The position numbers were made by a program, and so were the translations under genes. DNA of 64,000 nt from assembly GCF_048773025.1 (NCBI RefSeq), contig NC_133558.1, positions 19,884,501-19,948,500 of the forward strand. Reading direction: 5' to 3'. Below the pieces are notes generated by a model. It saw only the letters and a program-made list of their open reading frames with translations, was not told where the DNA came from and did no database searches. The stretch's first letter is position 1. Every line of letters starts with the position of its first letter. Positions 1-12,127 of the stretch are shown here, piece after piece. The DNA is from Camelus bactrianus (taxonomy: Eukaryota; Chordata; Mammalia; Artiodactyla; Camelidae).

Positions 1-160
1 ACCCAGAAATTCCACTCCTGGGTATATACCAGAAAAAAACAAAAACACTAATTCTAAAAGATACAAGCACCCCGATGTTCATAGCAGCATTATTTACAAT
101 AGCCAAGATATGGAAGCAACCTAAGTGTCCATCAACAGATGACTAGATAAAGAAGATGTG

Positions 161-199
<39 letters not shown>

Positions 200-610
200 A
201 ACACTACTCAGCCATAAAAAAGAATGAAATTTTGCTACTTGCAACAACATGAATGGACTTGGAGGGTATTATTAAGTGAAACAAGTCAGAGAAAGACAAA
301 TACTGTATCACTTATATGTGGAATCTGAAAAATAAAACAAATCTAGTGAATATAACAAGAAAGAAACAGATGCACAGACATAGAGAACAAACTAGTGGTT
401 ACCAGTGTGGAGAGGGAAGAGGGGAGAGGGGAGACAGGGGGAGGGGATTAAGAAGTACAAACTACTATGAATAAAATAATTAAGCTACAAGGAAATATTG
501 TACAACACAGGGAATATAGCCAATGTTTTATAATGGAAAATAACCTACAAAAATTGTGAATTACTAAATTGTACACCTGAAACTTATATAATATTGTGCA
601 TCAACTATAC
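1..610 (+). repeat. L1 LINE 3' end (ORF2 tail plus 3' UTR)
   Basis: The left edge begins inside the C-terminal part of L1 ORF2; the codons around the first 30 bases read PEIPLLGIY, a hallmark of that region. The text then runs through the typical 'repeated hut' of L1 3' ends (TGTCCATCAACAGATGA, then a camelid/artiodactyl style 3' UTR) to an A-rich tail near 605. It is 5' truncated by the window edge and contains a CA microsatellite. No intact frame remains. Confidence 0.85.
163..197. repeat. (CA)n microsatellite
   Basis: Uninterrupted CA dinucleotide run of about 17 units, inside the L1 3' end. Confidence 0.97.
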
Positions 611-2880
611 CTCAAAAAAAATAGTTAGTGTTACCTTAAAAATTTCAATTAAATCTCTTTCCTTTAACTGCTATAGTTGCCTTTGGCTATTAATGAAAGA
701 GCCTATAAGAAAAATATGATACTGGAGACAGCAGAAGCCTTAAGATTTTAGATTATAACCGCACATGAGGGCTGGATCTAAAAGTACCAAAAGTCTCCAC
801 CAAAGTTTAACGAAATTAAAAAATACCAGGTTCTACTTCTAAACAAACTGTTAAGGTTAATAGCTAGTTTTTCTTCTTAAAAAAATACTAAAGGAAATTA
901 TCATTAGATCAATGTTATATTGAACAAACAAAACCCTTCCAACCAACACTGTCATGAACAAATATCTGAATCTAAAAATACAAAATCTGTATAACACCCA
1001 TTCCCCACTTTTAGTGCAACTTTAGAACACCTAGCAGAGTTTCTTTCCTGTATTAATTATTTACTATGTATTTGGGGATTTTTGCATGTGTGTGCACTCA
1101 AAATTATAAAACAAATCATTTTAAACTGAAATTTCAGTTTGACATTAAAACACTGGAAAGGAGGTGTTTAAAAATAAATAAATAAAATGAAGATGTGTCT
1201 TACCACTGGTGGCGATTCGTGGTTTAGTTGGCAGAGATCTTTCTTTCTTAGGGTGACATAAGTGATAGTGCATCTTGAACTCAGTGTCATCTTAGATTTG
1301 ACAAAATATGTATTTTTGAATAAAGGAATGAACGCATACTTTCTTTTGATGCTATTTCTTTGGTTTCGGTCTTGTTAGGAAATACAAAGAAATTAAAATT
1401 TTTTAAATAAGTGGCCAGCATGTGCTGGGTGTTCTTTTGAGAACAAGGACATGAGACTAACTGAAATGAATGACAGAGGTCTTGCCCTGGAGAACAAGAA
1501 AACCAACAATTACATTGTAAGGTGCTATAATAGAGGTAAGTGTTAAGGTGGAGCCCAAAGGAGGGGCCTCTCTCAGTTGCCACAGACCCAGGACAGCTTC
1601 CCAAGGGAGGGGGTAACTGACCTGACATTTATGACATGTTTATGGGCACTTTGTGCTGCTTTCACATATGTGATCTCCTTTGATCCTCACATCAGCTCGG
1701 TGAGGTAAGAAAATCATCCCCTCTTAAAAATGCAAAGGTTGAGGCTTAGAGGAGTTAAATAAATTATCCCCGAGTCACATGGAGGGTGAGTGGCAGAGTG
1801 GGGAGGGAGAAGGTGGAGTTAAACTCAGGTCTTCTGACTCCAAGATCATTCACTGTTACAGCTGCCTCTCAGGTGATGAATAACCTTGTCTTTAATCTGT
1901 TTTCGGCTTTAAGCCAAGCAAGAGAAAACAGACACCGTCCCCATTCTTGGGGAGCCCCCAGTCTGAAAATGAGCTGTGGATACATAGACACAAATAAACC
2001 CATCTCTGTGTGTAAAATACAGAGGAAAATATGTGGTCAGTTTTGACATTTATTTGCCTTGACAGATGCATTCTGCTTTTTAAAATATTTGCAGCATCTC
2101 AGGCCCCACCCTTGAAATAACCTGAAGACTGGACACTAGCAGAGTCGCTCTGTTTTAAGCTCAGGACTCCACCCAAGGGTTTGTAAGCCCTGAGTCAAGG
2201 ATGCTTCAAGGTATTTATGATTTTCTCCGCCCAGGAGAGTTTTTCAGCTTTTATGCTCTACGCACGGGAGAGGTGATGTGTGATGATTCATTTCACCATA
2301 CATCGGATCTTTAACGAGGACACATACGCCAGTTACTATATGTGGCTCCGAGGACACAGTGGAGAGTCATATAAACAGCGTCTGCCTTCAAGGGGCTGGT
2401 GGAAGCTGGTGGACACGGCCGTTACAACGATGCAAAAGTTGTGACTACACCCTATTTGGGAACCTTAACAGAAAAACTCATGGAACTCTCAGCTGTGACA
2501 TTTACCATCAGCAGTTGAACCATTCAGAGCAGCGAGCAAATGAGCTACAGACGTACCCACTGAGCAGAGGCATTTTCTCTCACACTGGGTCTCACAACAG
2601 ACCCATTCTTCCTCGTCCTCATCAGTATTCACGGCTTGTGTTTAGCTGCTTGCAGCTGATACCCAACTTGAATGGAGCTGAGGTATAATGGAGCGTTGGA
2701 TACTGGACCACAGGGTTGCAAGTATTATAAAAAGCAGAACTAACTAGTAAAGTCAAATAGATACCAAAAACGTCAACATTAATGAAAATCAACCATTAGA
2801 AAAATCTGGATATGGTAAACCTGTTAAATTGACATGAATGAATATTTAATTTAAATATATATTCAGCAAGGAAAAGAGAT
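611..2880. other. Intergenic, no gene seen
   Basis: AT-rich unique-looking sequence. A MIR-like stretch lies at about 1640-1890 (loss of small-exon-type text such as CTCTTAAAAATGCAAAGGTTGAGGC is typical of MIR). Short open frames here have no recognisable protein content. Confidence 0.5.
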
Positions 2881-2906
2881 AATGGCGGGGGTAGGTACGG
2901 ATGCAG

Positions 2907-2960
2907 TGACAGTCAAAAGGGCAAAGCAACTGTGGAAACAGTATCCATGGCAACCAATAG
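2907..2960 (+). repeat. 54-bp direct repeat, copy 1, with RFX-like X-box and CCAAT
   Basis: This 54-bp block recurs without gaps at 3853-3906, 48 of 54 bases identical by eye. Its last 20 bases hold GTATCCATGGCAAC, which fits the palindromic RFX/X-box pattern, overlapped by CCAAT. The sequence match is direct; transcription factor binding is inference. Confidence 0.75.
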
Positions 2961-3852
2961 CCTGGCCAAAGACAGGCTCCCAGACTGCCAGTATCTTTCT
3001 GATGAAATGTCTTGATGAGGCCCCTAGTGGCCAGGCCTGGGGAGCAGCCCTCTCAGAGACTGGCATCTCTCTTCAAAATAGATCGCCTACTTCTGAGTGC
3101 CTCAGGGGAAGTTGGCTGGTGTTACAGCTCATAGTGTAACACCCCAGCTCCCTCCCTGTGTTGCACTTTCTGGGCACTGAGGCCCAGCATATGGCCACAA
3201 ACAGCCACCATTTTTCACTGAATCTAAGACTCCATTTGCTGTCAACATACCACTGTTTCATGCACCACTAAGAAAGAAAAACACAGTCAATTAACTATGA
3301 CGTGTTATTGATTGTAAGATATACTCCCATTTAAGAGATACTAAGTGTGAAAATTATTACACATCTTGTAATTTATAAAATATGACAAATGACCTTTGAT
3401 GAGTCACTTAAAATTTCTGGAGCTTTGCTCCCTCACTAAATAAACAGCTACACCGTTCATTCATTCATTTTATACACATTCATTAAGTGCCAGCTCTGGG
3501 ACAGGCACTGACTTCAGCACTGAGGCTCCAGTAGTGAGCAGGTGTCCTACTTTGTGGGATTTTTCTTCTAGTGACTGTAGGATTTCTGGTGATTTTTGCC
3601 ACATTAACTGTAAGGCAGTCATTTTTTTGACTGTGAACGAGTTAACGGAGTGAAAACAGACATCAGAAAAGAAAAAGCCAGAAAACCTGGGTTCTAATCC
3701 AGTTCTGCTCCTTAATAGAGTGTATAATCTCTCTCACCCTTAGTTTGTCCATTTATCAAGTGGGGCTATTGTTGTCTGTCCTGCCTAGATCACTGTTAAA
3801 TCAAGAAAAAGTTATATTTTTGTCGCAGCACAGTCCATCAAACTATATGTAA

Positions 3853-3906
3853 TGACAGTCAAAATGGCAATGCAGCTGTGGAAACAGTGCCCATGACAAC
3901 CAATAG
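3853..3906 (+). repeat. 54-bp direct repeat, copy 2
   Basis: Second copy of the block at 2907-2960. It ends in GTGCCCATGACAAC plus CCAAT, so the X-box-like palindrome is weaker than in copy 1. Confidence 0.75.
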
Positions 3907-3993
3907 TTCTGTCTTCTTTCCTATCCCTCCTTGGGTCAAGAAAATTCCAGAGTTTTTCTTGTCACCTTCAGGTGTTAAGCAGTATCATTTTAT

Positions 3994-4018
<25 letters not shown>
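3994..4018. repeat. (CA)n microsatellite
   Basis: Short CA run of about 12 units. Confidence 0.95.
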
Positions 4019-4024
<6 letters not shown>

Positions 4025-4747
4025 AATGCTAAAGGGACATCCCAAGAGGCAGCTATGTGGGACACCTAGGGATCAACAGGTCCAGATTGAAATAGGAGTT
4101 TGGGGCCAAAACCTCAGGAATAAAGAGAATTTCTTTACCTGGTTACAGAAGGCTACGTCCAAGAAAAAGACAAATTAATTATCGTGCATTTGAATGGAGA
4201 GGAAAACTACACTGTTGAAGGAGAATTTGATGACAAATTTGTGATAAATTTATAGACAAGCCATCAAAGGGTCACCTAATAGATCTGCTCTGTTCTGCTA
4301 TCATTCCCTAAGGCTCAGCTGAGAACCTGCTCCTTCAGCCCTCCTAAAAGATTTCAAAAGCTCCTAACAGTCTTTGTAAAATCCCTTCCTGTTTAATATA
4401 CCTAGAGTAATCTCCATTTCCTGCACTCAGCCCTGGCTGATACAACTTGTTATTAAAAAATAGGAAGATAAAACCAATTGAGCATTGAAATTTTGGCATC
4501 TAGGAAAAGAGAATTAGAGATTGCGAAAGTAGTGTTAAGAGACCACAGCCTTTTGTTATAAGTCTTGTAGGACTTTTTGCCTTTTAAAATTCCATGCATG
4601 TATAAGTTTGGTAAAAATTTAAAATAGTCAAATAAGCAAAAACACACTTGGGAGATAATATACAGTAAAGCACTAAGACATATACTGAGTTTTAAGAATA
4701 AGCTCCACAATCCATGCAGACTGTGCCGTTTCTTTAAAAGTGGCATC
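4019..4747. other. Intergenic, no gene seen
   Basis: AT-rich stretch between a microsatellite and the first camelid SINE. Only short frames without protein-like content. Confidence 0.45.
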
Positions 4748-4865
4748 TGGGGGTGTGGGTATGGCTCAGTAGTAGAGCGCATGCTTAGCTTGCACGAGGT
4801 CCTGAGTTCAATCCCCAGTACCATTAAAAAATAATAATAATAAAAATTAAAAGTTAAAAATTTTA
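4748..4865 (+). repeat. Camelid tRNA-Ala-derived SINE
   Basis: tRNA-like head with A box (GGCTCAGTAGTAGAGCGC), the anticodon-arm region and B box (GAGTTCAATCCCC), followed by an A/T-rich tail of AAT units. This is the SINE family I know from alpaca and camel. It is a dead retroposon copy and not a tRNA gene, since it lacks the mature 3' end and has the SINE tail. Confidence 0.9.
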
Positions 4866-6397
4866 AAAAGTTAAAAAATTTTTAGAAAATAATTCAGAGA
4901 AGAGAAGGACAGTTTCTTAAAAAAAAAAAGTGGCATTCCCACACCATGGAAAATTTGCAAATGTATAATAGGGACGCCTCTCATAAATGTATAAGCCTCT
5001 CAGTCTTTCTCTCCAACAGACAAGAAATTGTCTTCTTTTATCCCTTTCCCCTGGTACCCTGAGACTGGTATCCTTACACTTTTCGGTAAATATGACATTT
5101 CACATTTCTAGCAGACACTCAAGTCAATTTCAGTGTCCTACAATCTCCACCGTTCCATCTGCTGCTCTCCTCTCTGATTCCTCACACCCCTGCAGAAACC
5201 CAAGGCTTCCTCAGCCTGGTGCCAATGAGGCTGCTACGGTCACAAATGAGCCTGTGCCCCTGGGGACCAAGGGGATTCAATATATTTTCAGTCTCCCTCA
5301 GTCTCAGCTTGTGCCCAGGAGAAGGCAGCTGCTCTCAGGCTTTCAGACTCTCAAGTGACTCAGCTCCCCAATTCCTGGGGCTCTGTGTGTATAAGCTCTT
5401 CGATGGCATCTTCCATGGCCAGATGTTGGTCAAGTCTTTAAAGATGACATAATCAAGATCTCCATCCTATAAACCTCCATTAGCCACCTACCAGCTGCAG
5501 TGAGCCTACTGGGGTCCTGAGGGAGACAGGCATGACAGTCGCTCCAGGCAGAATCACTCTTGAAAGCTGGTGCTATAGGAATTATTCAGAGCCCCCGCCT
5601 GCTGGTAAAGGACACTTGGCTCTCTTTGGGAGGCCCAATAGTGAGGGACTCATGGGGCATGTGACAGGGCAGGCTGATGGCTTCTACACATCCCTGCCTC
5701 TTGTCTAGGTAAAGTCATTGCAACCACACATGTTCATTAATCCAGTTCACTAAAGCAGGAAGCCACAATAGAGCCGTAGCTAAATGTCAGGAATAGAGTA
5801 CCTTTTCCTTAATGTTATCAAATTTTCCCCTAAGGACATATTTTTAATGCCCCTCTTCTTTCTCCACCTTTTCTTCTTTCTCTTTCCCTCCTTCCCTCCT
5901 TCTTTTGCTTTGAAATAATTCTAGACTCACAGAAAATTGCAAAAATAGTACAGAGATGTCCCATGCACTCTTCACCCAGCTTACTGTAATGATAACATCT
6001 CAGGTACTATAGTACATTTTCAAAAATGGGAACCAATACATTTCTTTCCTCTGTGCATTGAGTTACAGTAGGTAGATTTGGAACTTGACACCAAGAAATC
6101 TCGTTCCATCGTCACTAACAAAATAGGTTCATAGTTTTCAAAGTATCGCCCTTTGAGGAGGAAGTGCTTTGAGACCAATCCAAGCCAATGTTTGTGGCAC
6201 AAGACTGCAGTTTTCTGGTCTGGTTTGCTGGTGAAGGGCTAAGAATCACTGGAGAGTCAAGGAATGGAAATGTTCCTACAGACTGTCACCATAGAGATCT
6301 GAACTGATGGATGTTAGAGGATTAATTCAGGGGTATGCCCTCATCAGGGAGGGGAGCTAAAGAGTCAATTTAGCAGTTATGGGAGAAGTTAACCGGA
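4866..6397. other. Intergenic; L1-like antisense fragment near 5900-6260
   Basis: No gene recognised. The 5900-6100 part resembles an antisense old L1 3' region (text of the type 'AAATTGCAAAAATAGTACAGAGA'). The rest shows nothing I can name. Confidence 0.4.
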
Positions 6398-6490
6398 TTT
6401 TTTTTTTTTTTTAATGGAGGTACTGGGAGATTGAACCCAGGACCTTGCGCATGCGCTCTACCACTGAGCTATACCCACTCCACCCCTGCC
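6398..6490 (-). repeat. Camelid tRNA-Ala-derived SINE
   Basis: Antisense copy: T tract, then reverse complement of the B box (TTGAACCCAGGAC) and A box (CTACCACTGAGCTATACCC), ending in a C-rich head. Confidence 0.9.
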
Positions 6491-6679
6491 CCGGGTCGTT
6501 TTTAATGAGGAACATATCTCACTTCAGTGGGTTTCCTAATGTATGTAGGTGGCGGAAAACATCATTAAAACAGGAAATGTCAGTATACTCCAGGCCTTGA
6601 GGGTAATCCTTATTCTTCATGGATCAAGCCCCTTCTGCAGAGATACACTATTCTCTTTTACGATGGGCACAGAAGCACA

Positions 6680-7580
6680 GGGACGCAACCGTGTGTGCTC
6701 GAACTCACAAGCACGTGTCTCCTCCAGGTGGGGTGTTCGCCGTGAGGGCCCCGCGTGGAACTCCCCGAGGCAGCAACCTGAGAGGAGACCCCGGTTTCGT
6801 CCTCCGTCGTCCGCGTCGTGGCCTCTCACCGCAGCCTCACCCACAGGGTCACAGGCCCTCTAAGCAGCCGCCTCAGAGAAGGTAAAATCCCCAGGCCCTG
6901 GGCCAGCACAGCTAAACCCCTCAACTGTTGAGGGTGAGAGTGGAAGGAAAGAAAAGGAGAGCAAGGGAGAAGGGAGAAGAAGAAGCGGCGAGGAAGGAGA
7001 AGCAAGAGGCACAGGGAGCGGAGCCGGGCAGGTAGAACAGCCGACGGAAGACCCGGTATCTCACCGAGAGAAACAGCGCCACCCAGCGGTCCAGCTCCGC
7101 CCAAGGCTGCCCGGCCCCGCCCCGGTGCGAGCCCCCGCCCAGTCCCGAGTGCCTTCGCTACCCGTGGCGGGAAAACAAAAACTCCTTAGGTAGAAGCACG
7201 GAGATGGCTGCAGCTGCTTCTTGGGTCTGGAGACTGGAGTGTGTTTGGGGAAGAAGCTTGGGAGGTGGCCTGGACTCGGGAGTTCTGAATCTGGGAGAAA
7301 AGGAAGTCAGTAGACAGGGTTCCGTGCCTGCCTGTGGTGCACCCCCGTTCCCTAAAGGTAAGTTTTTACAGTTTCCTTGCTGCCAGCCCTGTACCCGGAA
7401 GGGCACCGCGCCTTCCCCAAGCCCCCTGGATTACCAGAAGGTTCTGCATAGGAGCTGCGGGGTGGACGTGGAGCACGAGGGGGAGGGGGGAAGGGCGGGG
7501 AAGGGGCAGGGCTCCAGGCCGGAGTCGTCACCGGAATTATTGCGGTGGAGATCAAATGAGCTCGTGGGTCTAAGTCGGCC
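6680..7580. promoter_or_regulatory. CpG-rich island, candidate promoter of an unassigned transcript
   Basis: CpG is dense from about 6690 to 7560, far above its surroundings, with several GC boxes (CCGCCC/CCCCGCCCC) at about 7090-7145. It sits about 60 bases upstream of an ATG-bearing, exon-like frame ending in a perfect donor. No known gene of this locus is expected here in the human order as I recall it. Promoter function is inferred. Confidence 0.5.
7204..7357 (+). CDS. Unassigned exon-like open frame with consensus splice donor (partial, hypothetical)
   Basis: Starts at an ATG in fair context (purine at -3, G at +4) and stays open for 51 codons plus one base to AAG|GTAAGT, a perfect 5' splice site. 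The peptide begins MAAAASWVWRLECVWGRSLG: Ala-rich, Arg-containing and Trp-rich with no acidic residue in the first 11, which is compatible with a mitochondrial targeting peptide, but I do not recognise the protein. It lies in a CpG island just downstream of GC boxes. I could not identify a convincing second exon. It may be a first exon of a lineage-specific or non-coding transcript, or chance. Confidence 0.3.
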
Positions 7581-10500
7581 TAAAGGAGAAATCTGAGTTG
7601 CCCTGCGCGGGAGGTGGTGGGAAGGTTCGGTATGCTGTCTCTTATTTATTGACTTAAATTTAGATGTCACGGTGAGTCATAGGGAAAGAAACAAAGACCA
7701 TAAGAGACCTTGAACTGAACAGTGACTTCAGGGGCAGAGCGAGGGGAAGATGGAGATGGAACCCTGGCTAGTACTTCTAGAACTTTGGAGGCTCACACTT
7801 ATTCAACAAGAGCATCAATGTTTGCTGTCATTCCCCACTGTTACCGCAGGTTCCTGGTTAACAAAGCTACGGAAAAGGGACCCTCCTTCAGGTATTCCCC
7901 TGCCTCAGCCTGCCCTCTAGTGGAAGACCGCGGACTTACAGGAGCGCGGGCTTCTCCACTTGCCTTTTTCAAAACGTGAGTAATCTTACCCACCTCATAG
8001 AATTACAGCGATGATAATTAATGGCTAGTCTTGGCAATAGTTGTAGCAGCGGTGCTAAATGATTTACATGGGCTATCTCATTTAATTCATGCAAATTGGG
8101 AGGCGATATTATTATCTCTATTTTATAAATAAAAGAGAGAGAAAGCTGCTCTAACCTGCTCCAGGTAAACCGCTACTACTGCCAGAATGAAATTATGTTC
8201 ATACAGTAAGCTGCCTGGTACTCTCTGACTCTCCTTAGTGCTGGTTCCTTCCCCTTATCTTCCCCCGGAAAGCATTACAGATGGGTTTGCCTTGTATAAA
8301 ATGAAGCAAGAGAATTGGCTGCACTGTGCGTTTGCCCAGGAAGCTCCCTTCTGAACTCTAGAACAATCTCTACTCCCAGAAAAGAAAATGGGACAGGCAC
8401 AAAATATTGCTGGATCTCTGGTGTGGGACCGTTTAGCTCCCGAGGTGGAATCCAGGGTGCCCCCACCTCCTAGTAGCAGGATTCCTAGAAGGGGAGGCCG
8501 ACTGCCAATCAGAATGTTGCTTGGTGACCAAGAAATCAAAATCAGGAGAGGTGGATATTTTGGGAACATTTCATCCAGGTCACAATGAACCCCAGTCCTG
8601 GAATAAATACAGTGTTCATTTATACCAGCGTTGTTTTAATCATAATCGAAAATAGCTTAAACAATAGAAAATTACAACTAGGGAAAATAAATAGTTAGAA
8701 AAATCAGACAAAACCAAGAGTTAGGTTAGTATAAACATCATGCCGGGAGGGAGATCACAAATTTGGAACTGAGCTCTCTAGCAGCCAATTCAAAGAAGGA
8801 AACACAGTCATTACATGGCACCCAACGTACACAAAGTAAAAAGAGTCCATAGTCTCAGGAGATGCATGGCTGTTGCTTCCCTTGAGATGAGGAGGTCCCC
8901 ATGGAAGTGGTGTGATAAAGCGAGCAGCATCTCAACGCATCCTTATCCTAAGTACAAGTTTCATAGGTTTTATTCATTTCTTCCAGTGTCCCTGTGACAG
9001 CTGGTGGTACTGTGTTCAGGCAGAATCTCTCAGAGCAAAGCAGTCTGTGTGCCTGTGCTGTTGGTCTGGCTTAAGTCAGGGAGAGATTCTAGTGTAATCA
9101 CAGTATAGGTGGCATACATATTCTTTCCTCAAATTGACATAAGAAGTTCCTTTCTCCACCCACCTTTTGATACATAGAGCATGACTGTGAGTTCAGTGTA
9201 TTATACACCTGACATAGCCATTGAATGTTGCTGTTTATAAGTAGGTTACAACAGGAAGAATATTCATAGCCAGAATGAGCCTGTCTCCCCACAGGGAGCA
9301 ATTAAACAGCTCACAGTTCTTGGCCCCTGGGTCCCCCTTTCCTCGATCCCATAGAGGACACCCCCTGCTGCAGCCACATTCTTTCCTCAGATGGGGCACA
9401 GGACCATGATACCAGTTTTTCCTTCCTGAGTTATAGTCTCCAACCAGACATGCTTCCTAGTGTTACCCTTGGATTGGACTTGATTATTCCCGAATTTCCT
9501 CAGCACATCTGTGATTTCTCCCCCAGATGGTCCTCTCATTCACTGTGTGCAAATTCACCAGTTTTCACTCATGGGTGATGAACTTCCTCTCACTTCCCAG
9601 GAGGCCCATTATTAGCTGTGTGACTTTAGACTAGTTACTAAACCTCTCTGAGCCTTATTTTCATCATTTCTAATATTGATGATGCCTACCTTTGAAGGTT
9701 GTATGGAATTAGAGTATATTGTAGTCATGGTAACAGCAGCAAAAGTTGACTGAGTTCTTATTGTGCCAAATACTATGCTCAGCATTTAACATGCAATTAT
9801 TTGATTGAGTCATCTCAACAATTTTATCACATGGACACTCTGACTATCCCCATTTTACAGATTAGGAAACTGAAATTTGGAGGGTTTATGCCTGGCTCAT
9901 TAGTTATAGTAGTTACAACCATAATTATTCAATGTCACGAGAAAGGCACAGGGAAGGGGAGTTCAGTGAGGGGTCAAGAAAGATTTCGGGGACAAGGAAT
10001 CCTTTGCAGACAGGTTGGCTTGTTTGTTGCTTTGGTTTCTTTGCTTTCATTATAAATCTAGTATCGTATATTTATGCTCCTTGAAAAAGTTCAAACGGTG
10101 CTTGTGTTTACAAAGTAAAAAGCTGAGAAACTCCACCACCAGGGAGTAACCACTGAAAAACATCCTGACCCAACTTTCTCCACGAATGAACTGTTTAAAA
10201 GAGATTAAGCTGTATGTCTCTATATTTTGTTTTTTCTGGGTATTTTTTTTTCTTTCCTGTTTTTTACTGAAAGGATTACTCTCAGTGTGGTTGTTTCAGC
10301 TCTTCCAGTGATTTAAATATGGACCTTCAAGTTCCAGTGGAATTTGTGGTTGCCCTTAGATTTTTAACAAACTTATTTAAAGTTGTATTTTTATTTAGCA
10401 TCAAAGATTAATCAGTATCTTAAGTTTTTCCCTAAACCAAACAAACTTTCACTGCTTTCTCCCCAGGAACCTCCCAGGATTCCCCAGGTTTTGTTCAAAT

Positions 10501-10831
10501 CTCTAGAACTGGAATCTCAAATCTCAGTGGTTGAAGGGACCGTTTAATAAGCAAAGAGGAGGGTGGATGACAGGTGCGAGGGTGCTAGGTGGCCATGGGC
10601 TCAAGGGCTGGGCAGGGGGCCTGCTGCTTACTTGCATGTATTCATTGGTTCTAAAGACATTGCACCAGTGTTGTGTGCCCAACATAGAGCCAGGCCCGGG
10701 GATGAGGGTGAGGAGCAGAGGAAGCCAGCATCCAGAGGGGCAGCTGGCCACTTGGGAATGACCTTCAGTGCAAGCCCCAGGCTCTGGTGCTAGCGACCCT
10801 TGGGTAGGGGAGTGGTCTGACTAGAGCCAAC
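7581..10831. other. Intergenic with MIR remnants
   Basis: No gene recognised. MIR-like segments lie at about 8040-8170 (ATTATTATCTCTATTTTATA core) and 9600-9880 (two adjacent MIR-type pieces with CCCCATTTTACAGATTAGGAAACTGA). The rest is ordinary A+T-rich sequence. Confidence 0.5.
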
Positions 10832-10904
10832 AGGTGCTGGGGATTGAACCCAGGACCTCATGCATGCTAAGCACGTATTTACCACTGAGCTATACCCTCC
10901 CCCC
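10832..10904 (-). repeat. Camelid tRNA-Ala-derived SINE (short)
   Basis: Antisense tRNA-like body with B box and A box complements; little tail. It forms an inverted pair with the plus-strand copy 56 bases to the right. Confidence 0.88.
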
Positions 10905-10960
10905 AGTAAATTTTATATGATGTGTATTTTAATATAATATAACTTTTTTAAAAGTCAGCT

Positions 10961-11092
10961 CTAGGGGATGGGTATAGCTCAGTCGTAGAATGCGTGCTTA
11001 GTATGCATGAGGTCCTGGGTTCAATCCCCAGTACTTCCATTAAAAATAATAAATAAATAAATAAACCTAATCACCCCTCCCAAAAAATTTAC
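10961..11092 (+). repeat. Camelid tRNA-Ala-derived SINE
   Basis: Plus-strand copy with A box (TAGCTCAGTCGTAGAATGC), B box (GGGTTCAATCCCC) and a tail of AAAT units followed by the family's CCTAATCACC 3' segment. Confidence 0.9.
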
Positions 11093-12127
11093 CTTCTTAA
11101 CCCTTTTTAAGTGTACAGTTCAGTGATACTAAAAACATTCACATTGCTGTGCAGCCATCATCACATTCCATCATCACCCTCCATGGCCATAGCTCTCTTC
11201 ATCCTGTAAATCTGAAAGTCTGTACCTTTATGCCTTTTAAACAACACCTCCCCATCCTCCCCTCTCCTCAGCTTGAGCTGACCCTTAGGATGAGCTGGAG
11301 GACACAGGGCCTGTGGGGAGGAGGCCGATCAGGAGGTGGCTGGAGCCACCCAGGCTGGAGGCCGTGAGGATCCCCATGTGAGAAAGAAGGACACAAACAG
11401 GAAACAAATTTAGTAATTAAACAAAAGCCCCTCCCTGTACATAAAGCACACACTGTGCAAGGCTCTGCGGAGCCATCTGAGGAGTCATTTCCTCTCCAAG
11501 TGACTGGCCCAGCTGGAGTCAGCACCCAGCAAACGTGAAGCCCTTTTCGGTACCCCTTTCTCACATTATTGAAGCTCCCCTGTCACCCAAATCTACCCCT
11601 TAGCTCACCCACACTCCCCTACAGCCCCATCTCCACTCAGAGAAATTATCTTAAAAGGTGAATGTGTTCTCCCCTGCATTAAACTCTGAATTCCCATGGT
11701 TCTTCAGATAGGGATAGAACCCCAGATCTCTAAGAGGGCCTACAAGCCCCAAGGATCTGCCCTGGCACCTCCCCTCGGCCCCTCTCTGTGGCCCTCAGGC
11801 TTCCATTGGTTCTGCAGATGCCCCAGGCTTTGCCCCACAGGGCTCCCCATGGCTCCTTCTGCCTGGAAGTTTCCTGCCCCGCCACCATCTCCCAGCGCCT
11901 CACACAGGGCTGCCCTGCTCTCTAGCACATCACTGTTTTAGATTCAGTATTCTTTGTGTAACCATGTGATGTGTCTTCCTTCTCCAGTAGCCTGGAGAAG
12001 TTCCAGGAGGAGAGCACCCCAAGAGTCATGTTCCCTGCTGGAGCCCCAGTACCTGGATGTAGTAAATGTGCAATGTTAATAGTTAAATGAGTGGATAATG
12101 TAACCTGCTCTTGAGAAAGTATCTTAG
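11093..12127. other. Intergenic, L2-like remnant
   Basis: No gene seen. About 11580-11950 resembles an old antisense L2 3' region (pyrimidine-rich text with 'CATTAAACTCTGAATTCC' character). Confidence 0.4.
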
